Source: Ruminococcus sp. (GTDB lineage: Bacteria > Bacillota > Clostridia > Oscillospirales > Ruminococcaceae). Taken from it: a stretch of DNA of 10,654 nt. The translations under genes were made by a program, and so were the position numbers. Under the pieces are notes generated by a model, which saw nothing but the letters and a program-made list of their open reading frames with translations, was not told the DNA's origin and ran no database searches. This document shows positions 1 to 6,869 of the stretch, one piece after another. Location of the stretch: the NCBI GenBank assembly GCA_024697705.1, contig JAILFF010000124.1, positions 1-10,654 on the forward strand, read 5' to 3'. How positions within the stretch are numbered: position 1 is the stretch's first letter; each line of letters begins with the position of its first letter.

Positions 1-1750
1 CAAGCTCGGCGTTCAATGCCTGAATAACCTGCTCCTTGGTGGGTATCTTTGCCAGTTCATCGCTTATGAACTGCTTTATCTCTTCCTGTGTGGGTATCTT
101 GGCAAGCTCCTCGGCGATCTTGGCGGCAAGCTCGTCCCTCATGGCTACGATCTTGGCAAGCTCGTCAGCGCCGAACTTGATGAAATCTTCCTTGTTCGGG
201 ATACTCGCGATAAAGTCGCTTATGAACTTCTCGACAGCTTCCTTGTCCTGCATGATCTTTTGGAACTCTTCGCTTTCCATGATCTTTGCAAGCTCGGCGT
301 TCAATGCCTGAATAACCTGCTCCTTGGTGGGTATCTTTGCCAGTTCATCGCTTATGAACTGCTTTATCTCTTCCTGTGTGGGTATCTTGGCAAGCTCCTC
401 GGCGATCTTAGCGGCAAGCTCGTCCCTCATTGCCTTGATCTTGGCAAGCTCTTCGGAGTTTACTATCTTTTGGAATTCCTCGCTGTTGATTATCTTGTCG
501 ATCTCGTCCTTGATGTACTTTTCGGCAGCCGCCGCGTCAGCCTTGATCTTTTGGAATTCCTCGCTGTTCACGATCTTGCCGATCTCGTCGCTTATGAACT
601 GCGCCGCCTCTTCCCTGCTCGGTATCTTGGAGAGCGCTTCGCTTATCAGCTTGCTGAAATCTTCCTTGGTGCTCGGCAGCTTGGAAAGCTCTTCGGCGAT
701 CTTCGCCGCGATCTCGTCCTTCTTCGCAACGATCTTTTCAAGCTGCTCCTTGCTGAACAGAGCCGCAATATCTTCCTTGCTCGGCAGCTTGGCGACAGCG
801 TCGCTTATGAACTTCTCGACAGCTTCCTTGTCCTGCATGATCTTTTGGAACTCTTCGCTTTCCATGATCTTTGCAAGCTCGTCGCTCAGAGCCTTGTTGA
901 TCTGCTCCTTGGTGGGGATCTTCGCCAGCTCGTCGCTGATGAACTGCCTGATCTCTTCCTCGGTAGGGATCTTTGCGACCGCTTCCGCGACCGCGGCAGC
1001 GATGTTGTCCTTCAAAGCCTTGATCTTGGCAAGCTCTTCGGAGTTTACTATCTTTTGGAATTCCTCGCTGTTGATTATCTTGTCGATCTCGTCCTTGATG
1101 TACTGTTCGGCAGCCGCCGCGTCAGCCTTGATCTTTTGGAATTCCTCGCTGTTAATGATCTTGGCGATCTCGTCGTTTATGAACTGTGCCGCCTCTTCCT
1201 TGCTCGGTATCTTCGCGAGCTCGTTCTTTATCGCGTTGGCTATATCCTCGCGGGAAGGCAGATTCTGTACCTGCTCGGCGATCTTAGCCGCGATCTCGTC
1301 CTTCTTGGCGATCAGCCTTGCAAGCTCTTCCTTCGTGAAGAGATTTGCGATATCTTCCCTGCTCGGCAGCTTGGCAAGCTCGTCGCTTATGTACTTCCGA
1401 GCCGCGTCAACGTCCGACTTGATCTTCCGGAATTCCTCGCTGTTCACGATCTTGCCGATCTCGTCGTTGATAGCCGCAACAACTTCCTCGCGGGTGGGTA
1501 TCTTGGCGATGGTGTCGCTTATGACCTGCCTGATCTCTTCCTTGGTCGGCAGCTTGGCGACCTGTTCGCTTATCTTCGCCGCAATTTCGTCCCTCTTTGC
1601 CCTGAGCTTTTCAAACTCTTCGGAGTTGATGATCTGCTTTAATGCCTCGCCGCTCATGATCTTGTCAATCGCGTCGGCGATGTATTTCTGCGCGGCTTCC
1701 GCATCGTTCTTGATCTTAAGGAATTCCTCGCTGTTCATTATCTTTTCGAT
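1..1750 (-). repeat. Tandem 96-98-residue super-repeats with a 585-bp higher-order period
   Basis: Super-repeat boundaries read from the protein fall at 1750 (partial first copy), 1561, 1270, 979, 688, 394 and 106, the last running off the edge. Each has sub-units of about 17 (AKIPT-EEI type), 17 (AKIPTKEQ type), 27 (KI-NSEEFQKI type) and 35-36 residues. The fourth sub-unit alternates between two forms: one opens IDKIINSEEF (copies starting 1270 and 688), the other AKLPSKEDI (979, and 1561 in diverged form). Copies two apart are therefore most alike. At DNA level 432-568 matches 1017-1153 with one mismatch (position 520), and 216-296 matches 801-881 exactly, both at an offset of 585. In addition 1-142 matches 289-430 with one mismatch (position 122), an offset of 288. 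Confidence 0.93.
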
Positions 1751-2323
1751 CTCGCTGCTTATCAGCTTGGCGGCTTCTTCCTTAAGCTTGGGAAGCTCCT
1801 CGGCTATCAGCTGAGCGATCTCTTCCTGCGAAGGCAGATTTTCGAGTATCTCCTTAACGATCTGCTGTGCGATCTCGTCTCTGTTTTCAATAATCTGCGC
1901 GGTCTGAGTCTCGCTGAAAGCATTCTTGAATTCCTCGCTGTTCACGATCTTCACGATCTCTTCGCTGATTATCCTTCTCGCCTCGTCCCTGTCTTTCAGC
2001 ATATTGAGAAATTCACCGCTGCTGATGAGCTCGGCGATCTCGGCGCTGACAAGGTTGGCTACGTCCTCGTCATTAATAATGGTGAGGATATCCTCGCCTA
2101 TCATTTTTGCAATGGCTTCACTGCCGCTGATGAGCTTGGCTGCCTCCTCGCTGCTGAGCCATTTGGAAATATTCTCCTTGCTAATCAAATTGGCAAGCTG
2201 TTCCCTGCTGAGCGCTTCGGCTTTGATCGCGTTGTCGTACTTCAAAGCGCTTCCGAACGCGCCGCTCATGTTCGCCGCAAGAGCGAGAGCGCAAATCGCA
2301 GACGTTATTCTCCCAAATTTCAT
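1..2323 (-). CDS. Secreted helical super-repeat protein, partial (C-terminus outside window)
   Basis: The minus strand is open for 774 codons from ATG at 2323 to the left edge, with no stop. The start follows AGAAGGGATGAT on the minus strand, a usable ribosome site. Residues 1-26 look like a signal peptide: K2 and R5, a hydrophobic stretch around residues 6-23, and a likely cut near GSA/LK at 26-27. Residues 27-191 hold diverged helical repeats. Residues 192-774 are regular super-repeats of 96-98 residues. Recurring motifs are AKIPTKEEI, KIVNSEEFQKI, EKYIKDE and KDEIAAKIAEE. The only Cys I see is C11 in the signal peptide and the only Trp is W55; there is no His and almost no Gly after the start. 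Hydrophobic residues every 3-4 positions and Pro only at unit junctions suggest an extended helical rod or coiled coil outside the cell (inference). No anchor is visible because the end is missing. I do not recognise the family. Long plus-strand open frames here are antisense by-products of the repeats. Confidence 0.9.
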   Translation of the reverse strand, partial: MKFGRITSAICALALAANMSGAFGSALKYDNAIKAEALSREQLANLISKENISKWLSSEEAAKLISGSEAIAKMIGEDILTIINDEDVANLVSAEIAELISSGEFLNMLKDRDEARRIISEEIVKIVNSEEFKNAFSETQTAQIIENRDEIAQQIVKEILENLPSQEEIAQLIAEELPKLKEEAAKLISSEIEKIMNSEEFLKIKNDAEAAQKYIADAIDKIMSGEALKQIINSEEFEKLRAKRDEIAAKISEQVAKLPTKEEIRQVISDTIAKIPTREEVVAAINDEIGKIVNSEEFRKIKSDVDAARKYISDELAKLPSREDIANLFTKEELARLIAKKDEIAAKIAEQVQNLPSREDIANAIKNELAKIPSKEEAAQFINDEIAKIINSEEFQKIKADAAAAEQYIKDEIDKIINSEEFQKIVNSEELAKIKALKDNIAAAVAEAVAKIPTEEEIRQFISDELAKIPTKEQINKALSDELAKIMESEEFQKIMQDKEAVEKFISDAVAKLPSKEDIAALFSKEQLEKIVAKKDEIAAKIAEELSKLPSTKEDFSKLISEALSKIPSREEAAQFISDEIGKIVNSEEFQKIKADAAAAEKYIKDEIDKIINSEEFQKIVNSEELAKIKAMRDELAAKIAEELAKIPTQEEIKQFISDELAKIPTKEQVIQALNAELAKIMESEEFQKIMQDKEAVEKFISDFIASIPNKEDFIKFGADELAKIVAMRDELAAKIAEELAKIPTQEEIKQFISDELAKIPTKEQVIQALNAEL

Positions 2324-2404
2324 ATTACATCATCCCTTCTGTATCAGCCGCACATTTACGGCGCTTATTTATAATATTCTATCATACTTCTGTATATTTA
2401 ATGT

Positions 2405-2421
2405 GTATTTTTTAAAAATAC
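2405..2421. repeat. Perfect short inverted repeat in divergent region
   Basis: GTATTTTT and AAAAATAC form an 8-bp inverted repeat around a single central T. It lies about 80-100 bp upstream of the repeat-protein start and about 225 bp upstream of the -35 box of the beta-helix gene. It could be an operator, a bent AT-rich tract, or chance in AT-rich DNA. Confidence 0.4.
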
Positions 2422-2644
2422 TTCATTAACAAGAACAATTATTGAGACACTTGAGCATTGTTTATATAAAATTACAGCTAAAATATTTGATAATTTTTAA
2501 ACAAACAGTTTCGTTAAATATTTTACAAATCAACCGAGATCTGCTAATCGAAAACGTGCGTTCTGCGGTTTGTTCTCGACGGGGCTTTGCGCTGATAATA
2601 AACTATGTCCTGCTTGTGAAAAAACTAAGATTTGCACTAAATAA

Positions 2645-2673
2645 TTGACACGGCGGGCTTTGTGTGATATAAT
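2645..2673 (+). promoter_or_regulatory. Consensus sigma-A promoter with extended -10
   Basis: TTGACA at 2645-2650, a 17-bp spacer and TATAAT at 2668-2673 match the housekeeping consensus at all twelve positions. TG at 2665-2666 adds an extended -10 element. Transcription should begin near 2680, giving a leader of about 65 nt before the beta-helix gene. Such a strong core promoter suggests high basal expression unless a repressor acts on it. Confidence 0.88.
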
Positions 2674-2734
2674 TAATATGTATCGCCATACACAGAAATA
2701 CGGCGGTGCTTGTGTAAAGAAAAGTATGGAAATC

Positions 2735-2740
2735 GGAGGA
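2735..2740 (+). promoter_or_regulatory. Ribosome binding site fixing the start at 2745
   Basis: GGAGGA lies four bases before ATG 2745. An in-frame ATG at 2760 would be 19 bases away, too far for this site, so 2745 is preferred. Confidence 0.75.
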
Positions 2741-2744
2741 AAAA

Positions 2745-5219
2745 ATGACATCAACGGTCATGGAAAGGCTTAAAAAGATCAAAAATATTATAAAGACTGT
2801 CGTCACGGCGGCTGCGGGCGCGGCTGTACTGGCGGCGGGCGCGGTGACGGCTTCGGCTGCCGAGGGCTCGCAGGCTTGGGGCGCTTCTCTGCCCGAATAC
2901 GCAATGGTGACTTCGCTCGACCTCGTCGCGGACGGCAGGGCGGACAACTCGGGCAGCAAAAGCAGCAGCAATGCGTTTCAGAAATGCCTCGATAAGGCGA
3001 GGAATATGACGGCTCCCGCGGAATGTCTTGAAATATACGTTCCCGCGGGTACATACAAAATCACAAAATCTCTGCGCGTGTACAGCAACACCCGCATAAT
3101 CTGCGAGGACGGCGCTCTGATACAGCGCTGCTACGACGGCGGCGCTATCTTAAGCACCAATCCCGGTGCGGGCGGCTTCGACAGCGCGGAGAATATCCTC
3201 ATACAGGGCGGCACATGGGACGGCAACACCGCAAACTACGGCGGTGTGTCCACTTTTTCAAATATACGTGTCGGTCACGCCTCGAACGTCGTGCTGCGCG
3301 GCATGAATATCATCAACAACAAGGCGGGACACCATATCGAGATCGGCGGCGCAAGGGGCATCACCATTGACGGCTGCCGTTTCAGCGGCTACTACGGCGA
3401 CGTGATGAAAGAGGCTATCCAGCTCGACGTAATGAACTGCGAGGAGCTTTTCGCGGGCTACGCGCCCTTCGACGACACCACCTGCGACAACATAATCATA
3501 CGCGGCTGCACGTTTTCGGGAATCCCCCGTGCGATAGGCTCGCACTCGGCGGTGGCGGGCATCTACTACACTAACGTCACGATCACCGACAACACCTTCG
3601 AGGATATCAGCAACTACGCGCTATTTCTCTATAACTACAAGCACTGCACGATACGGAACAACACGTTTGTTTCCTGCGGCGCGGGCATACTCTTCAACTA
3701 CATGACGGACGAGAGCTTCCGCCACTTCTTCCCGTCAATTAACGGATTGGATTGGTCGGCGAACCGCATCGACGGCAACGCCGATACCATAATTGAAAAT
3801 AATCAGATAGATACGATAGTCACGGGCTTGCAGGTGTTTCCGTTCGGGATAAAGGTATTCGGCTCTTCGGTAAACGGAACGTGGAACTATCCCGCCTCGA
3901 ATTACTACCTCAGCAACGTGGATATCAGAAACAATAACATCAATTCTGCGTACAGCGGCATATTGATGACGAACGTCTACGACGGCAGCGTAAGCGGCAA
4001 CAGCATCACCGCCAAAGCCGACGGCGCGAGCGGACACCTGATCGATGTTGACTACTGCTACAACTGCGGCTTCGGCACAAATACGCTTATCGGCAGCCTG
4101 AAAAGCGGTTTTCATGCCGAATACTGCTCGGGGCTCAACGCCGAAGGCAACATCTTCGCTAACTGCGCGAGCGTAGGCATACTCATGAACGGCGTTTCCG
4201 ACACGGGAATAAGCAAGAACAGCTTTCAGGACAACGTGCTCGGCGGCATAAAGCTTGCCGACAGCTGCGCGGAATTTACCTGCTCGAACAACGTCATAAG
4301 GGGCGGCGGCTACGCGATAAAAGTCACGGGCTCGGGCAGCGGCAAGGACATCAAGCTGAAAAGCAACGACATAAGCGCCTGCGAAACGGGCATCGCCTGC
4401 GCCGAGAACGGCAAAGCCTACATGGTCGGCAACACCTTTGAAGCGGTAGCGAAAAAAGTCACCGCCGACAGCGACGGTCTTGTAACGCTCTCGAAGCCGA
4501 GAGATTTCGCCGCGGTCGATGTCGGCTGCGACAAGATACGTCTGACATGGAGATCCTCCGACGAGGCGGCGGGAATAAATCTCTACCGCAGGACGGGCGG
4601 CGGAGAATACGTCATAATAGCTTCGGGCGACAGCGGCACGATCTTCGAGGACAGCTCGCTCGAACAGGGTACGAATTACACCTACAAGCTGGTGCCGTTC
4701 ATCTACGTCGGCGATGAAAAGGTCGATAACACGTCCTCCGACGAGGTGGCGACACGAACGAAGATCTCGATGAACAGTGCGGAGATACGCTGCGTTTCGC
4801 TCGCGGGATTTACGGGCAGAGCCGTCACGCCGACATTTTCGGTGAAATATAAGGGCAGAGAGCTTATCCCCGGCGTTGATTACGACTACGCTTACAGCAA
4901 CAATCTGTACATGGGCAAAGCCGCGCTCACGCTGACGGGCAAGGGCGAATACATCGGCACGCAGGATCACTATTACGAGATAAAGATGGGTGCCGCGCCG
5001 ATAGTTGACGCGGCGGCAAAAACGCCCGGGCTTGCGGGAATGGCTGAAAGAAAGCACCCGAGCGTCAATGTCAAAGTACGCAGCCGCGAGGTATTGGCGG
5101 TAAGCGATGTGCCGATGGATATGTTCACGAGGTCGATAGAGTCGATCGAGATGCAGTCGCCGTATAAGGTAATACCGTCGGCGCTGCCGAACACAATGAC
5201 GATGTATACGCAGATTTAA
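2745..5219 (+). CDS. Secreted parallel beta-helix (pectate-lyase-like) protein with FnIII and Ig-like modules
   Basis: The 824-residue product begins with a basic N-region (R8-K17), a long Ala-rich hydrophobic core and a probable signal peptidase cut after A38 (ASA/AEG). Residues about 58-110 match the entry of the pectate lyase superfamily fold: DGRADN at 63-68 and YVPAGTY at 98-104. From about 110 to 575 there are many beta-helix rungs of the form 'N-I-I-x-G/N-N-x-F', for example ITDNTF and IRNNTF, suggesting a right-handed parallel beta helix that binds or cleaves polysaccharide. Residues about 583-673 look like a fibronectin type III domain, and 676-746 like a Firmicutes Ig-like module (VDYDYAYSNN, LTGKGEYIGT). 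The last 78 residues are unrecognised. I see no dockerin, SLH or LPXTG signal. Catalytic residues cannot be assigned, so lyase, hydrolase, epimerase or pure binding all remain possible. It has its own promoter and no clear terminator. Confidence 0.9.
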   Translation: MTSTVMERLKKIKNIIKTVVTAAAGAAVLAAGAVTASAAEGSQAWGASLPEYAMVTSLDLVADGRADNSGSKSSSNAFQKCLDKARNMTAPAECLEIYVPAGTYKITKSLRVYSNTRIICEDGALIQRCYDGGAILSTNPGAGGFDSAENILIQGGTWDGNTANYGGVSTFSNIRVGHASNVVLRGMNIINNKAGHHIEIGGARGITIDGCRFSGYYGDVMKEAIQLDVMNCEELFAGYAPFDDTTCDNIIIRGCTFSGIPRAIGSHSAVAGIYYTNVTITDNTFEDISNYALFLYNYKHCTIRNNTFVSCGAGILFNYMTDESFRHFFPSINGLDWSANRIDGNADTIIENNQIDTIVTGLQVFPFGIKVFGSSVNGTWNYPASNYYLSNVDIRNNNINSAYSGILMTNVYDGSVSGNSITAKADGASGHLIDVDYCYNCGFGTNTLIGSLKSGFHAEYCSGLNAEGNIFANCASVGILMNGVSDTGISKNSFQDNVLGGIKLADSCAEFTCSNNVIRGGGYAIKVTGSGSGKDIKLKSNDISACETGIACAENGKAYMVGNTFEAVAKKVTADSDGLVTLSKPRDFAAVDVGCDKIRLTWRSSDEAAGINLYRRTGGGEYVIIASGDSGTIFEDSSLEQGTNYTYKLVPFIYVGDEKVDNTSSDEVATRTKISMNSAEIRCVSLAGFTGRAVTPTFSVKYKGRELIPGVDYDYAYSNNLYMGKAALTLTGKGEYIGTQDHYYEIKMGAAPIVDAAAKTPGLAGMAERKHPSVNVKVRSREVLAVSDVPMDMFTRSIESIEMQSPYKVIPSALPNTMTMYTQI

Positions 5220-5221
5220 AA

Positions 5222-5500
5222 GAATACCGCAATAGAGGGCAAAACCAAAAGTCTCAGGAAGGGTTTCCCGCGGAAAAACGTGCGGCTTATACGAATCCGA
5301 CCGCAGAAAGAAAGATTCGGGTACAATATAAATCTGCAAAACATAACGAAAACAAGGAAATTGCCGATCTTCACGCAAAGATTGCGCTGAGGTCGCGATC
5401 TCTGCATGAATATGCAATTCACGGGCGATGGCTTGAACTTGTTCATGCAATGCTCGCCCCACACAAATCGACCGAAAACAGGGCGGGTGACAGTATATGA
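5222..5500 (+). other. Open frame of unknown status, possible gene remnant
   Basis: Between the beta-helix gene and the DUF5662 gene one frame is open from 5222 to a TGA at 5498-5500. It reads as protein-like sequence, including KEIADLHAKIAL and GRWLELVHAMLAP. The stop overlaps the next ATG (5497) as ATGA, a common sign of translational coupling. The only ATG in this frame is at 5450, leaving 16 codons, and I find no convincing GTG or TTG start with a ribosome site. It may be the end of a decayed gene, a gene with an unusual start, or a chance open frame. I also see no clear promoter or terminator in 5220-5496, only a 5-bp hairpin (TTTCC/GGAAA) at 5264-5276. Confidence 0.3.
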
Positions 5501-6090
5501 CAGTTATCTTAAACAAAGACAAGAAAAACCGATTGGGACTTGCGGGGCTTTTCAGGAATTTCCGCGGTCACTGCCGAACGGTCAGGGAACACCGCCGCAA
5601 GGTCAGGGAACACTGCGTCAAGGCGGGCATACCCTTTCAGGGGCTTTTCCACGATCTTTCAAAATACAGCCCGACCGAGTTTCTCTGCGGGGTGAGGTAC
5701 TATCAGGGCAACCGCTCCCCCAACGAGGGCGAGCGCGAGGCTTACGGCTTTTCCTACGCATGGATGCACCATAAGGGCAGGAACAAGCACCATTTTGAAT
5801 ACTGGACGGACTACGACCCCGTGACAAAACGTATGTCCCCCGTGAAAATGCCCGTGCGCTTCGTCAAGGAGATGTTCTGCGACCGCGTGGCGGCAAGCAA
5901 GATCTATAACGGCGGAAATTATACCGACAGCGACCCGCTCAACTATTTTCTTAAGGCAAAAACACGCCGCCTTGAAACGCGAATGATACACCCCGATACC
6001 TCGCGGCTGCTCGAAAAGCTGCTGCGTATGCTCGAAAAAGAGGGCGAAGAAAAAACGTTCGCTTACGTCAGACGGCTGAAAAAATATTGA
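5497..6090 (+). CDS. DUF5662 family protein
   Basis: The 197-residue protein matches what I know of DUF5662, a family common in gut Firmicutes. Key blocks are GLFHDLSKYSPTEF at residues about 49-62, the YYQGNRSPNEGERE stretch after it, and the His-rich WMHHKGRNKHHFEYW block near residue 90. The HD pair and the cluster of His residues suggest a metal site like that of HD-type phosphohydrolases (inference; activity unknown). The C-terminal third is helical and charged. ATG 5497 follows GGGTGA (5485-5490) with six bases between. The N-terminal segment, about 20 residues before FRGHCRTVREH, seems longer than in relatives I recall, so a later start is possible but no better ribosome site was seen. 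The gene ends 15 bp before the histidine phosphatase gene, so the two are probably co-transcribed. Confidence 0.85.
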   Translation: MTVILNKDKKNRLGLAGLFRNFRGHCRTVREHRRKVREHCVKAGIPFQGLFHDLSKYSPTEFLCGVRYYQGNRSPNEGEREAYGFSYAWMHHKGRNKHHFEYWTDYDPVTKRMSPVKMPVRFVKEMFCDRVAASKIYNGGNYTDSDPLNYFLKAKTRRLETRMIHPDTSRLLEKLLRMLEKEGEEKTFAYVRRLKKY

Positions 6091-6105
6091 ACCAAGGAGT
6101 TCCGA

Positions 6106-6840
6106 ATGAAAGGTTACAGACTTACATTTATCCGCCACGGCGCTACTCAGGGCAACGCCGACGGACAATACATCGGCATTACCGACCTGCCCTTAAGCGA
6201 GGCGGGCGCGGCAGAGCTTTACGAAAAGGCGGAAGCGGCAGGCTTTCCGAGCTTTCAGAAGGTCTACATCTCGCCGCTGAAACGCTGCTTGCAGACCGCC
6301 TACATCATGGCGCCCAACTGCCCGATGGTCGAGATAGGCGAGCTTGCCGAGATGGATTTCGGCGACTTCGAGGGCAAGACCCCCGAGGAGCTCAAAAACG
6401 ACCCCGCCTACGCCGAGTTCTTAAAGGGCGGGCTTGACAACGCGCCCCCGAACGGCGAATCGGCGCGGCAGGTCGTGACCCGCTGCTTCCGTGCCATCAC
6501 CATCATGATCGAGGACATGATGAAAAACAACATCAAGAACGCGGCGGTCGTTACCCACGCGGGGATAATCATGAATATGCTCACCTGCTTCGCGCTGCCG
6601 AAACAGGCTCCCGGCGCTTATCGCTGCGGCTTCGGCGAGGGCTTCGAGGTGCTTGTCACGGCGCAGCTGTGGCAGCGTTCGGGCGCTTTCGAGCTGATAG
6701 GCTCTTTCCCCGCCGTCTACGAGGACGGGCGCTCGGAATACTTCGCCGACCTCGAAGACGACGACCATGATGATGACGATGATGACGACGAATACTGCGG
6801 CGATTACAGCTATGACGATCATAACGAAGACGACGGCTGA
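6106..6840 (+). CDS. Histidine phosphatase (phosphoglycerate mutase-like) with Asp-rich tail
   Basis: The 244-residue protein has the features of the histidine phosphatase superfamily: FIRHGATQGN at 8-17 with the phospho-accepting H11 and R10, SPLKRCLQTA with R60, ELAEMDFGDFEGK with the likely acid E82, and VTHAG with the second catalytic H151. It should remove phosphate from a small cytoplasmic substrate. CobC-like, sugar-phosphate and general phosphatase roles cannot be separated from sequence, and no cobalamin genes are nearby. Residues about 215-244 are an added acidic tail that includes a run of seven Asp (DDDDDDDEY), absent from typical members. AAGGAG at 6094-6099, six bases before ATG 6106, is a good ribosome site. 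The gene sits 15 bp after the DUF5662 gene and 29 bp before the membrane-protein gene, suggesting an operon. Confidence 0.92.
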   Translation: MKGYRLTFIRHGATQGNADGQYIGITDLPLSEAGAAELYEKAEAAGFPSFQKVYISPLKRCLQTAYIMAPNCPMVEIGELAEMDFGDFEGKTPEELKNDPAYAEFLKGGLDNAPPNGESARQVVTRCFRAITIMIEDMMKNNIKNAAVVTHAGIIMNMLTCFALPKQAPGAYRCGFGEGFEVLVTAQLWQRSGAFELIGSFPAVYEDGRSEYFADLEDDDHDDDDDDDEYCGDYSYDDHNEDDG

Positions 6841-6869
6841 AACGCTCTGACACGGGAGGGAGCAACCGA

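Larger units (their letters stand above)
2324..2744. other. AT-rich divergent intergenic region
   Basis: This stretch lies between two divergent genes for exported proteins. Its middle, about 2340-2550, is much more AT-rich than the flanking genes. On the right it carries a clear promoter for the beta-helix gene. On the left the minus strand has only poor promoter-like sequence (TATGAT and TATTAT type -10 boxes without a good -35), so the repeat-protein promoter cannot be fixed. Besides a short palindrome at 2405-2421 I see no RNA gene, riboswitch or terminator. The short open frames inside it have no ribosome site or coding character. Confidence 0.7.

Noticed and set aside
1..1750. CRISPR-like or non-coding tandem repeat array
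   Set aside because: The periodic sequence keeps one open frame throughout with protein-level repeat logic and has no spacer/repeat structure.
260..1814. Two overlapping plus-strand open frames of 460 and 496 codons
   Set aside because: They are antisense to the minus-strand repeat gene. Their length comes from repeated codons whose complements are not stops; they have no ribosome sites and give biased Leu/Ser-rich sequences.
2442..2754. Small open frames in the divergent intergenic region on both strands
   Set aside because: They lack ribosome sites, overlap the mapped promoter region and show AT-rich, non-coding composition.
3735..5522. A 595-codon minus-strand open frame
   Set aside because: It lies opposite the beta-helix gene, has an Arg/Ala/Val-rich composition typical of shadow frames in GC-rich DNA, and lacks a ribosome site or a recognisable domain.
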